From: Cognatiyoonia sp965661665
Lineage (GTDB): Bacteria; Pseudomonadota; Alphaproteobacteria; Rhodobacterales; Rhodobacteraceae
Assembly (NCBI RefSeq): GCF_965661665.1
Contig: NZ_CBFIEO010000014.1
Span: forward strand, 1 to 64,000
Reading direction: 5' to 3'
DNA: 64,000 nt
Of the stretch, positions 43,525 through 51,329 are shown piece after piece (position 1 is the first letter of the stretch; each line of letters begins with the position of its first letter). The position numbers were made by a program, and so were the translations under genes. A model generated the notes under the pieces. That model ran no database searches, had not been told where the DNA came from, and was given only the letters and a program-made list of their open reading frames with translations.

Positions 43525-44622
43525 TTAATCAGCGCTTATGTCTGTGCTTATATCTTGAGCAAGTGTCGCAGCGGATGCAACCCGTGCTGCCAATTTGTCA
43601 GAGAAGCCGGTTTGTCCTAGACGGTAGGCTAGGTTGAGCGCCGCTGCGATACCTGTAGCGTCGGCGCTGCCGTGGCTTTTGACGACTGTTTTGTTGAGTC
43701 CAAGGAAGACACCGCCATTGACCCTGCGCGGGTCGATCCGCCTGCGCAGATGATTGAGCGACCCACGGGCAAAAAGGGCACCAAGCATGGAGATTGGGTT
43801 ACGCATCAAGGAAGACCGCAAGAGTTCCGAAATCAGCGTGGCTGTGCCTTCACCGGTCTTCAAAGCAACGTTGCCCGTGAAGCCATCTGTTACGATTACG
43901 TCGATCTTATCAGACGGCAGATCGCCACCTTCGATGAAGCCAACGTAGTCATAAGCACCCGCAGCCGCGGAGCGTCCGATGATGTCATGAGCAACCTTAA
44001 GCTCGGCGCGGCCTTTATGTTCCTCAACGCCCACGTTCAGCAATCCTATGCGTGGGCGATCCAGATCGAAGGCGTTCCGCGCATAGGACGCGCCCATCAG
44101 GGCATAGGTCAGCAAATCATCCTGATCCGCCCGAATGTCTGCACCCGCATCCAGCATGACGTTGAACCCTTGCGGATTGCGGGAGGGCCAAAGGCAGGCG
44201 ATGGCAGGGCGATTGACGCCCTCTGCCTTGCGAAGCCGCATCATCGAAATCGCCATGAGCCCGCCGGTGTTCCCGCAAGACACGCAGACGCCCGCTTCGC
44301 CATTGCGGACCGCTTCAACTGATGACCACATCGATGTGTTCTTGCCATGTCGCAAAACGTTGCTGGGTTTGTCTGTCATGGCGACAACATCCTCGGCGTG
44401 CCGGATCGTCACACGGGACGACAGCCCACGTTTATCGATCAGCTTTTGAAGCCGTTCCTCAGGCCCGTGCAACAGGATGTGTGCATCACTTGCCGTGCGC
44501 AAAAACTGAGAAAGGCCTGCAACCACCGTTGCAGGCCCGTTGTCGCCGCCCATGGCGTCGACCGAAATAATTTTGGAGACGTCTGTTTGCGTTGTCAGTG
44601 ATGGACCCGCGGCGTCCGACAT
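43525..44622 (-). CDS. plsX: Phosphate acyltransferase PlsX
   Basis: This 365-residue enzyme makes acyl-phosphate from acyl-ACP for phospholipid synthesis with PlsY. IISVDAMGGDNGPATVVAGL opens it, VSCGNTGGLMAISMMRL and IDVIVTDGFTGNVALKTGEG are family motifs, and GGVFLGLNKTVVKSHGSAD is near the end. The N-terminus has about 15 extra polar residues. It follows rpmF by 15 bases. Confidence 0.95.
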   Translation of the reverse strand: MSDAAGPSLTTQTDVSKIISVDAMGGDNGPATVVAGLSQFLRTASDAHILLHGPEERLQKLIDKRGLSSRVTIRHAEDVVAMTDKPSNVLRHGKNTSMWSSVEAVRNGEAGVCVSCGNTGGLMAISMMRLRKAEGVNRPAIACLWPSRNPQGFNVMLDAGADIRADQDDLLTYALMGASYARNAFDLDRPRIGLLNVGVEEHKGRAELKVAHDIIGRSAAAGAYDYVGFIEGGDLPSDKIDVIVTDGFTGNVALKTGEGTATLISELLRSSLMRNPISMLGALFARGSLNHLRRRIDPRRVNGGVFLGLNKTVVKSHGSADATGIAAALNLAYRLGQTGFSDKLAARVASAATLAQDISTDISAD

Positions 44623-44637
44623 CTGCGACCGACGGGC

Positions 44638-44844
44638 TTACGCCGCGTCTTCGTCCAAATCGATCTCGTCTGTCATCGCAACAACTTCACGTGTGGCATA
44701 GTGACCGCAAGATGGGCAAACGTGGTGTGGGCGCTTCAGCTCACCGCAGTTGTCGCATTCATTTGGGTTTGCTGCGACCAGCGCATCATGTGCGCGGCGG
44801 TTGTTCCGGCGCGATTTGGAGACTTTATTCTGCTGGACAGCCAT
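44638..44844 (-). CDS. rpmF: 50S ribosomal protein L32
   Basis: This 68-residue protein starts MAVQQNKVSKSRRNNRRAHD, the typical L32 opening, and has a zinc ribbon CDNCGELKRPHHVCPSCGHY with four Cys. The acidic tail (DEIDLDEDAA) is usual in this group. It heads the rpmF-plsX-fabH-ihfA-merR series, with the YceD gene upstream. Confidence 0.97.
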   Translation of the reverse strand: MAVQQNKVSKSRRNNRRAHDALVAANPNECDNCGELKRPHHVCPSCGHYATREVVAMTDEIDLDEDAA

Positions 44845-44997
44845 GTCGCAACCTTCGTCAATTTCGGGGGGCTATTGCCCCAGTTTCGTTCATTTAAACG
44901 GGCACCTAAGCCATCCGGTGGGCCCTGTCGAGTGGTATCTCAAAGAGGCCGCGAACATACTGCGATTCTTTTATTCCGCAAGCCCTTTGTTTAGAGG

Positions 44998-45567
44998 CTA
45001 GTCTGTACCTTCTGAGCCCTTGTTTCCAAGCGCTTCCCGCAACCCACCGAGAGCCGCAAATGGCCGCGCATCTTCATCCGTCATCGCCGCCTTTCCCGGT
45101 TCGGTAAAGACCGCTTCGCCAAGATCAGCGCCGTCTTTGCGGGGGAAGGCGGGCAAGGCCAGTGAGAGCGCCTCAATTATCAGTGCTTTGAGGTCGATGA
45201 CGCGCGGTGTCAGTTCCACGTTATCGTTCTCCGGCATTTCCACTTCGGTGCCTTTAACCTCGGGCACCTCGGCGAAGTATTCACGGATGACCTTTTCATC
45301 AATGCGCGTGTTCACCGGATCAAGCGTCACAACACATTCTTGCGTGACCGTTGCGCCCAATTCGGCTTGCAGCCGCCAATCACTTGCCCCTTGAGTATCA
45401 ATTGACCCGCTGAACCGCAGTTTCTTGATTGTGTACACATCGACCGCTTTGGTGACCTCCGCCATCAGATCAGCGTCGCCGATGATCTCAAACTGGGTTG
45501 GTTTGCTTTGCGAAAGATCGCTGACGATCAAACGGTATGTTGCAGGCTCAGACACCATATGTTCCAT
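44998..45567 (-). CDS. YceD/DUF177 family protein
   Basis: This 189-residue DUF177 protein is encoded beside rpmF in most bacteria and is linked to 23S rRNA maturation or accumulation. ATVTQECVVTLDPVNTRIDE is the CxxxL signature region, with only one Cys of the pair seen in other members. An acidic middle (PEVKGTEVEMPENDN) and an end FAALGGLREALG follow. Two in-frame ATGs (45567, 45558) are possible. It is divergent from bamE across 75 bases. Confidence 0.88.
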   Translation of the reverse strand: MEHMVSEPATYRLIVSDLSQSKPTQFEIIGDADLMAEVTKAVDVYTIKKLRFSGSIDTQGASDWRLQAELGATVTQECVVTLDPVNTRIDEKVIREYFAEVPEVKGTEVEMPENDNVELTPRVIDLKALIIEALSLALPAFPRKDGADLGEAVFTEPGKAAMTDEDARPFAALGGLREALGNKGSEGTD

Positions 45568-45642
45568 TCTTGAACAACGAGGTTAGCAGATGTACACCTC
45601 GTTAAAAGGCAGCGTAGGCCAAGGCAAGAGGGCAGGTGGGCG

Positions 45643-46113
45643 ATGACAATTCAAAGCATCCAAGCGATGATCAAGCGGTTTGGCGTGGTCGCCGCACTGT
45701 TGGTCATCGTGGCATGTACACCGCTCGTCAAATACCACGGCTACATTCCGCTTGAGGAAGACCTTGCGCGCATCGTCGTCGGGCAGGACACCCGTGAAAG
45801 CGTGCAGGCCCTTGTCGGCCCGCCCACGTCCGGCGGTGTTCTGGATGGCAGCGGGTATTACTACGTCGCCAGCCAATTCCGCACCTTCGGCGCGTTTGCG
45901 CCAGAAGAGGTCACCCGTGAAGTTGTGGCGATCACGTTTAGCGATGCGCGCGTTGTGTCAAACATCGAACGCTTTAGCCTTGAAGACGGTAAAGTCGTGA
46001 CACTGTCCCGCCGAGTGACAGATTCGGGAGTTCGGGACACAACTTTCATCCGTCAGCTTCTTGGAAGTATCGGACGATTCGACGCCGGATCATTCCTTGG
46101 TTCAGACGGGTAA
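45643..46113 (+). CDS. bamE: Outer-membrane assembly lipoprotein BamE (SmpA/OmlA)
   Basis: This 156-residue lipoprotein of the BAM complex has signal GVVAALLVIVAC with lipid-anchor Cys25. The conserved YHGYIPLEEDLARIVVGQDTRESVQALVGPP matches the family's N-terminal motif, and GSGYYYVASQF follows. A longer C-terminal tail than in E. coli is normal for alphaproteobacteria. GTGGGC precedes the ATG. Confidence 0.92.
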   Translation: MTIQSIQAMIKRFGVVAALLVIVACTPLVKYHGYIPLEEDLARIVVGQDTRESVQALVGPPTSGGVLDGSGYYYVASQFRTFGAFAPEEVTREVVAITFSDARVVSNIERFSLEDGKVVTLSRRVTDSGVRDTTFIRQLLGSIGRFDAGSFLGSDG

Positions 46114-46116
46114 GCC

Positions 46117-46464
46117 TCACGTGTTCGCCACCAGCAACCAAACCGCGCCAAACGCTTCGACGAGGAAGTAGACGGTCGCCTTCTGCTTTGGTGGATTGTC
46201 GAGGATGAGTGACACCAAGCGACCTGTCGCGGCACCCGCGTAGGCAACACCCAGCATGAAGTAGGCCGCTGCCGTGCCAAACCATAGGCACGCAATGCCC
46301 ATCGCCACGAAAAGACACCCGACCGAGGCGCGGATTTCGCTCATGCCCATGTTCGAGCCATCTGTTTTAAGGTTCAAGGCACCCATCGTATAATGCGGGG
46401 CCAGAAACCCAAAACAGCCTAGGGCAATGGTCACAAGCGCGACTAAGATGTTGATGATGTCCAT
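46117..46464 (-). CDS. DUF4345 family membrane protein
   Basis: This 115-residue protein has four probable membrane helices, starting INILVALVTIALGCFGFLAP, with the family-like TDGSNMGMSEIRASVGCLF and LGVAYAGAATGRLVSLILD. The function is unknown. It lies between bamE (convergent) and the GntR gene on the same strand, 20 bases after the latter, so it may be co-transcribed with the regulator. Confidence 0.8.
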   Translation of the reverse strand: MDIINILVALVTIALGCFGFLAPHYTMGALNLKTDGSNMGMSEIRASVGCLFVAMGIACLWFGTAAAYFMLGVAYAGAATGRLVSLILDNPPKQKATVYFLVEAFGAVWLLVANT

Positions 46465-46484
46465 CGATATGTCCTTTTGGATTT

Positions 46485-47240
46485 CTACGCGCCAAATTGG
46501 GAATTGGACTTATGCGCCTTTGAACGCTCTTCAAAAACGCTTTGCGCCAACTCATTGGTGTAGGTCGCCAAATCTTCCAGCAGGCCGTCGACCGTGTCTG
46601 CATCCTGCGCTTCCAGAGCGTCTACAATTCCACTGTGCAACGCCACGATCTTTTCTCGCGACCGCGCTGTGAAGGTGATCATGTTCATGAGTGGCTGCAT
46701 CGCCTCTACTGCACCCGCCAATTGGTATGACAGAACTGGATTGCCGGCCGCATCGACTAACGCACGGTGAAATGCCACGTCAGATGCGCAGAATGCTTCG
46801 TCCGACAGCCCCGGCTGCGATTGCTTGTGCGCTTCGGCTCGCATGATGGCGAGGTGATCGGGCGTCCGACGTCCAGCCGACAGGAGAGCACAGGCACGCT
46901 CCAAGGCATAGCGCGCCTCGCAGGCCGTCGGAAAGCTGACGGCATTCATGGAGAGGAGGAGTGTGGACGTCGTGATCTGCTGTCCATACGCCTCAGAGTA
47001 CGTAAGCTTATTCACGAAAGCGCCGCCGGAAGCCCCGCGCTGCGTGCGGATAAGACTTTGCGCACCAAGCCGTTTCAACGCTTCACGGACCGTGGGGCGG
47101 GAGACGCCAAACTGTTCCGACAATTCCGCCTCAGATGGAAGCCGCTCATCGACCCGCAGCTCCCCATCCACAATCGCTTCACGAATGGCATTTGCAATCT
47201 GGGCCGAGAGATCGGCGGGGCTGTCTGGGTCGATTTTCAT
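46485..47240 (-). CDS. GntR-family (FadR subfamily) regulator next to the DMSP genes
   Basis: This 251-residue regulator has an N-terminal winged HTH with LPSEAELSEQFGVSRPTVREALKRL (about residues 34-58) and a helical FCD ligand domain (ACEARYALERACALL, DVAFHRALVDAAGNPVL, HSGIVDALEAQD) with metal-type His residues. It is divergent from the DUF2182-DUF1326-dmdA-acuI set. Two copies of TTGTCWGACAT lie directly between them. A GntR gene next to dmdA is known from Ruegeria pomeroyi; the ligand may be DMSP-derived acrylate or a related acid, which is inference. Confidence 0.88.
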   Translation of the reverse strand: MKIDPDSPADLSAQIANAIREAIVDGELRVDERLPSEAELSEQFGVSRPTVREALKRLGAQSLIRTQRGASGGAFVNKLTYSEAYGQQITTSTLLLSMNAVSFPTACEARYALERACALLSAGRRTPDHLAIMRAEAHKQSQPGLSDEAFCASDVAFHRALVDAAGNPVLSYQLAGAVEAMQPLMNMITFTARSREKIVALHSGIVDALEAQDADTVDGLLEDLATYTNELAQSVFEERSKAHKSNSQFGA

Positions 47241-47266
47241 TTGTCAGACATTTAATTGTCTGACAT
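47241..47266. promoter_or_regulatory. Twin GntR operators before the dmdA operon
   Basis: TTGTCAGACAT (47241-47251) and TTGTCTGACAT (47256-47266) are each near-palindromic FadR-type sites. Together they form a perfect 9-bp inverted repeat TGTCAGACA/TGTCTGACA. They start on the base after the GntR start codon region and end 40 bases before the preferred DUF2182 start, so binding could repress both directions. Confidence 0.7.
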
Positions 47267-47305
47267 ATGATTTTGCAAGCGCTGAGTCGCACGTATGGAG
47301 GAACC

Positions 47306-48082
47306 GTGAGCCACATTATCAGATCCACACTCTGGCTGATGTTCTTTACTGCCATCTTGGTGGCATGGCTCATGCTTTACATGATGAGCGTAGACATGGA
47401 TGTAGATTGGATTGGGCGTCCTGGGCCAATGGCGGATGCGATGCGCCAAATGGACCCGCGAATGTCAATGTACATGCCGATGGCAAACTTCGTGCCGCTC
47501 TTCCTGATGTGGGCGATCATGATGGCCGCGATGATGCTGCCGACACTGGTCCCAACCTTGCGGGCTTATGAGGACTTGATGGTCAGTGCCAATGGCACAC
47601 GGGTAGGGTGGGCCGGTGTGTTGCTTGGCTATTTCATTGTCTGGGTCGGCTTTGCGGCTTTGATTTCGGGCGTTCAATTGGCGCTGCTATTCAGCGGTTG
47701 GATCGACATGCTGGGCATTCCCACAAATGTGTGGTTCGCGGTCGCCTTGCTGATCGCGGTAGGGATGTTTCAGTTCACCCGCGCGAAAGAGATTTGTCAC
47801 GGCGTCTGCCACAGCCCCACGACCTACTTTCTCACGCAATGGCGGACTGGCTTTGGCGGCGGCTTGCGGATGGGCCTGGGCATTGGTGCATTTTGCGTCG
47901 GATGTTGCTGGGGCTTTATGGTCCTCGGATTTGTTGGCGGTGTGATGAGCTTGCTTTGGATGGGGGCCGCGACGTTCTTCATGGTGTTGGAAAAACTTCC
48001 ACAGTTCGGGCATCGTATCACCAAGCCCATTGGAATTGGATTGATCCTTGGCGGGATCGGATTGGCCCTTTGGTCACTTTAA
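47306..48082 (+). CDS. DUF2182 integral membrane protein
   Basis: This 258-residue protein of DUF2182 has about seven helices. WLMFFTAILVAWLMLYMMS opens it, and FVPLFLMWAIMMAAMMLPTLVPTL is the Met-rich signature helix. FTRAKEICHGVCHSP carries the conserved Cys/His pair, and GAFCVGCCWGFMVLGF a Cys cluster. GTG 47306 with GGAGG is preferred to ATG 47267, which lies beside the operator. The Met/Cys/His content suggests metal handling, but no function is established. It is usually paired with DUF1326, as here. Confidence 0.85.
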   Translation: MSHIIRSTLWLMFFTAILVAWLMLYMMSVDMDVDWIGRPGPMADAMRQMDPRMSMYMPMANFVPLFLMWAIMMAAMMLPTLVPTLRAYEDLMVSANGTRVGWAGVLLGYFIVWVGFAALISGVQLALLFSGWIDMLGIPTNVWFAVALLIAVGMFQFTRAKEICHGVCHSPTTYFLTQWRTGFGGGLRMGLGIGAFCVGCCWGFMVLGFVGGVMSLLWMGAATFFMVLEKLPQFGHRITKPIGIGLILGGIGLALWSL

Positions 48083-48095
48083 GAAAGGTCATGAA

Positions 48096-48806
48096 ATGGG
48101 TGAAAAAAAATCAAAACCAGCAGACCGGATGCGCGTGTCCCAGCGCATCGATCAACGCATGGAAAGCAACCCATTGCGCCGCAAAAAGAACCCGACGGAA
48201 TGGAAGATCAAAGGTGAGCTATTCCTGAACTGCTCCTGCAACGTGTTCTGTCCTTGTGTCGTTTCATTGGGCGCGCATCCTCCGACAGAAGGGCACTGCC
48301 ACGCATGGATGGCCATCGCAATTGACGAGGGGCATTTTGAGGGCGAAGACATCGGCGGCCTCAATGTCGGCCTCTTGGTCGACATCCCGGGCCGCATGGC
48401 GGAGGGCAACTGGAAGGTTGCCGCTTACGTGGATGAGCGTGCCTCCCAGAAAGCTTATAACGGCATTTTGAAAATCTTTAGCGGTGCTGCAGGCGGCACA
48501 ACCGGCCTATTCACCATGCTCGTGAGCGAGATCATCGGCGCGGAGCGCGAGAAGGTGGAGATTGTCCGCGAAGGCAAAAAGCGCGGCATCTACATTGGTC
48601 GCAAAATCCAAGGTGAGATTGAGATGATCGCGGGCAAAGATGCTGATCACCCTGTCATGGTGTCAAACTCCAAATACTGGATGGGTCCAGACATCATTGC
48701 CGCACAAGGCACCAAGTCCCGCGTGCGCGACTATGGACGCGTCTGGGATTTCGGCGGAAAATCGGCCGAGGTTTGCCCAATCGAATGGCAAGGCCCAAAC
48801 CCCTAA
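48096..48806 (+). CDS. DUF1326 protein
   Basis: This 236-residue soluble protein has a Cys cluster LNCSCNVFCPCVVS (Cys46, 48, 52, 54) and EGHCHAWMAI (His67, Cys68, His69), which suggest metal binding. MLVSEIIGAEREKVEIVREG and YWMGPDIIAAQGTKSRVRDYG are later conserved stretches. The first 35 residues are a basic extension. It lies 14 bases after DUF2182 and 23 bases before dmdA, so it is in the same operon. The function is unknown. Confidence 0.85.
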   Translation: MGEKKSKPADRMRVSQRIDQRMESNPLRRKKNPTEWKIKGELFLNCSCNVFCPCVVSLGAHPPTEGHCHAWMAIAIDEGHFEGEDIGGLNVGLLVDIPGRMAEGNWKVAAYVDERASQKAYNGILKIFSGAAGGTTGLFTMLVSEIIGAEREKVEIVREGKKRGIYIGRKIQGEIEMIAGKDADHPVMVSNSKYWMGPDIIAAQGTKSRVRDYGRVWDFGGKSAEVCPIEWQGPNP

Positions 48807-48828
48807 ACCTTCAAGTGGAGACAGCGAG

Positions 48829-49929
48829 ATGGCCGTAATTTCCCCATCCCGTAGACTGCGTCGGACCCCGTTTTCCGATGGCGTCGAAGCCGCAGGCGTC
48901 AAAGCCTACACCGTTTACAACCGTATGCTTTTGCCGACGGTGTTTCGCTCTGTGGTTGAGGATTACCACCATCTCAAACATGCTGTGCAGATCTGGGATG
49001 TCTCGGTCGAGCGTCAGGTTGAACTGCGCGGTCCAGATGCCGCGCGTCTGATGCAGATGCTGACCCCGCGCGACCTGCGCGGGATGCTTCCCGGGCAGTG
49101 TTATTACGTGCCCATTGTCGATGAAACAGGCGGCATGCTGAACGACCCCGTGGCGCTCAAACTCAGCGAGGACCGCTGGTGGGTCTCAATCGCCGACAGT
49201 GATTTGCTATTTTGGATCAAGGCGATGGCCTATGGTTATCGACTTGATGTGCTGGTGGATGAGCCTGACGTCTCCCCGCTGGCGGTCCAAGGCCCGTTGG
49301 CTGATGATTTGATGGAACGGGTTTTTGGCGGCGGCATTCGCGCGATCAAATTCTTCCGCTTTGGTTGGTTTGACTTCAACGGGCAAAGCTTTGCCATCGC
49401 GCGCTCTGGCTACTCAAAGCAAGGTGGGTTCGAGATTTATGTCGAAGGCACGCAGAATGGCATGCCGATCTGGAACGCGCTTATGGAAGCGGGCAAGGAT
49501 CTGGACGTCTACGCAGGCTGTCCAAACCTGATCGAAAGGATCGAAGGGGGCTTGCTGTCCTACGGCAACGACATGACCCGCGATAACACGCCGCATGAAT
49601 GTGGATTGGGGCGTTTCTGTTCCACTCAAACCGCTATCGGCTGCGTTGGCCGCGACGCTCTGTTGCGCGTGGCGAAAGATGGCCCGACCCAACAAATCCG
49701 CGCAATTTCGATTGAGGGTGACATTCCGCCGTGTGACCGCATCTGGCCACTGATGGCTGGTACCAAACGAGTGGGGCAGGTGACGTCAGCAGCGCGCTCG
49801 CCTGACTATGACACCGTCGTTGCCATCGGGATGGTCAAGATCACGCATTGGGATGATGGGACCGAACTGACGGTCGAAACCTCTGACGGCCTACGAGCCG
49901 CGAAAGTACACGAAAACTTCTGGATTTAG
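48829..49929 (+). CDS. dmdA: Dimethylsulfoniopropionate demethylase
   Basis: This 366-residue GcvT-like enzyme moves a methyl from DMSP to tetrahydrofolate, giving methylmercaptopropionate and 5-methyl-THF. From memory, the whole protein aligns well with Ruegeria pomeroyi DmdA: SRRLRRTPFSDGVEAAGVKA, YTVYNRMLLPTVF, QCYYVPIVDETGGMLNDPVA, VSPLAVQGPLADDLMERVFG, RSGYSKQGGFEIYVEG, and ERIEGGLLSYGNDMTRDNTP. The last two hold residues that set DmdA apart from glycine-cleavage T protein. Start ATG 48829 has GGAGACAGCG upstream. acuI follows 57 bases later. Confidence 0.95.
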   Translation: MAVISPSRRLRRTPFSDGVEAAGVKAYTVYNRMLLPTVFRSVVEDYHHLKHAVQIWDVSVERQVELRGPDAARLMQMLTPRDLRGMLPGQCYYVPIVDETGGMLNDPVALKLSEDRWWVSIADSDLLFWIKAMAYGYRLDVLVDEPDVSPLAVQGPLADDLMERVFGGGIRAIKFFRFGWFDFNGQSFAIARSGYSKQGGFEIYVEGTQNGMPIWNALMEAGKDLDVYAGCPNLIERIEGGLLSYGNDMTRDNTPHECGLGRFCSTQTAIGCVGRDALLRVAKDGPTQQIRAISIEGDIPPCDRIWPLMAGTKRVGQVTSAARSPDYDTVVAIGMVKITHWDDGTELTVETSDGLRAAKVHENFWI

Positions 49930-49986
49930 ACTGACACCAGCGGCCCGATCTGGCGCCGCCGCGCAAGCCGCGAGAGGAGAATTAAA

Positions 49987-50973
49987 ATGACGTTCAATGC
50001 ATTGGTTGTAGAGAAGGAAGGCGACAAGAAACCGGTCGCCTCCGTTCAGCAGATCACACGGGATCAATTGCCGGCAGGCGAAGTCATCGTGGCGGTCGAG
50101 TATTCGACCGTCAACTACAAGGACGGTCTTTGCATTGGTTCCGGTGGCGGATTGGTCCGCAACTACCCGCATGTGCCGGGCATCGACTTTGCAGGAACGG
50201 TCGAGGCGTCAGATGACGACCGCTACAAACCTGGTGACAAGGTCGTCCTGACCGGCTGGCGCGTGGGCGAAGTCCACTGGGGCGGCTACGCACAAAAAGC
50301 AAGCGTGAAGGCCGATTGGCTGGTGCCTCTGCCAGATGGCTTGACGACGAAACAAGCAATGGCTGTCGGCACCGCAGGGTTCACCGCGATGTTGGCTGTC
50401 ATGGTGCTAGAGGCGCACGGCATCAAAGGCGGTCCTGTTCTGGTGACAGGCGCGGCTGGTGGCGTCGGCTCCGTCGCGACCGCGGTCCTTGCCAAACTCG
50501 GACATGAGGTTGCGGCTGTGACAGGTCGCCCAGAAGCCGCTGACTACCTCAAATCGCTCGGAGCCACTCAGATCGTGGCGCGCGAAGACATCAACGAAAC
50601 AACCAAACGCCCACTCGAAGCGGAAACATGGGGCGGCTGCGTGGATGCGGTTGGCGGCGACATGCTGGCGCGTGTCTTGGGTCAAATGAAATACGGCGCG
50701 TCCGTTTCTGCGGTTGGTCTCGCTGGTGGGGCGGGGCTGCCCGCGACCGTCATTCCATTCTTGTTGCGCGGCGTGAACCTTTTGGGCATCGATTCCGTCA
50801 TGCAGCCGTTCGAGAACCGTCAAAAAGCATGGGCGCGGATCGCGAAAGACCTGCCGATGGACAAGCTGGAAGCGATGATTGAACTAGCAACGCTCGCCGA
50901 CCTGCCGCAACTGGGCAAAGATATTCTCAAAGGCCAAGTCCGCGGACGCGTGGTCGTTGATGTGAACGCCTGA
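49987..50973 (+). CDS. acuI: Acryloyl-CoA reductase (NADPH)
   Basis: This 328-residue MDR-family reductase converts acryloyl-CoA to propionyl-CoA and detoxifies acrylate arising from DMSP. NALVVEKEGDKKPVASV and YSTVNYKDGLCIGSGGG open it, with HVPGIDFAGTVE, TAGFTAMLAVMVLEAHGI, and the NADP loop VTGAAGGVGSVA (about 153-164). The dmdA-acuI pair is known to be co-transcribed in roseobacters. GAGAGGAGAATTAAA precedes the ATG. A hairpin follows at 51057. Confidence 0.95.
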   Translation: MTFNALVVEKEGDKKPVASVQQITRDQLPAGEVIVAVEYSTVNYKDGLCIGSGGGLVRNYPHVPGIDFAGTVEASDDDRYKPGDKVVLTGWRVGEVHWGGYAQKASVKADWLVPLPDGLTTKQAMAVGTAGFTAMLAVMVLEAHGIKGGPVLVTGAAGGVGSVATAVLAKLGHEVAAVTGRPEAADYLKSLGATQIVAREDINETTKRPLEAETWGGCVDAVGGDMLARVLGQMKYGASVSAVGLAGGAGLPATVIPFLLRGVNLLGIDSVMQPFENRQKAWARIAKDLPMDKLEAMIELATLADLPQLGKDILKGQVRGRVVVDVNA

Positions 50974-51056
50974 TAAGCGTTAGCGTAATTTAAGACGGAA
51001 TGACCGATGTTTATCAGGCATAAATCCTTTATTACAAAGCACTGAAAAGAAATGAA

Positions 51057-51090
51057 AAACCGCCCTTTTTGCTGCAAAATTGGGCGGTTT
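51057..51090 (+). terminator. Hairpin after acuI
   Basis: AAACCGCCC (51057-51065) pairs with GGGCGGTTT (51082-51090). It lies 84 bases after the acuI stop. The trailing T run is short (TTT then ATG), so it could be a terminator in either direction or an RNA 3'-end stabiliser. Confidence 0.6.
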
Positions 51091-51158
51091 ATGATTTGGT
51101 ATACCAGCCTCCTGTGGTCAGCTGTTGCCCAATAGCCAACAATAAAAGGGGAGGTATA

Positions 51159-51260
51159 ATGTCTCGCATCTCTTTGGTGAAAGGCATCCTGAGCGACAGC
51201 CGTCGTGAACGGAATTTTGTGCCAAGTACGATTCACGAGATGGCGAAGCCGGCTGAATAA
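51159..51260 (+). CDS. Candidate 33-aa small protein
   Basis: A short ORF from ATG 51159 has a strong GGGGAGG site 5 bases upstream and encodes a basic N-terminal part (RISLVKGILSDSRRERNF) and an end HEMAKPAE. It lies between the hairpin at 51057-51090 and a strong terminator at 51283-51318, so it would be a separate short transcript. I do not recognise the sequence. The flanking signals could equally mark a small RNA. Confidence 0.5.
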   Translation: MSRISLVKGILSDSRRERNFVPSTIHEMAKPAE

Positions 51261-51282
51261 ACCCAGCACGGGCAAACAATTG

Positions 51283-51318
51283 GCCGCCCCGGTGCTTGCG
51301 CATCGGGGCGGTTCTTTT
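51283..51318 (+). terminator. Rho-independent terminator after the small ORF
   Basis: GCCGCCCCGGTG and CATCGGGGCGGT pair around a short loop and are followed by TCTTTTAT. It is 23 bases after the 33-aa ORF and 12 bases before the aminotransferase ATG, so it isolates the small transcript. Confidence 0.8.
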
Positions 51319-51329
51319 ATCACTGTCGT

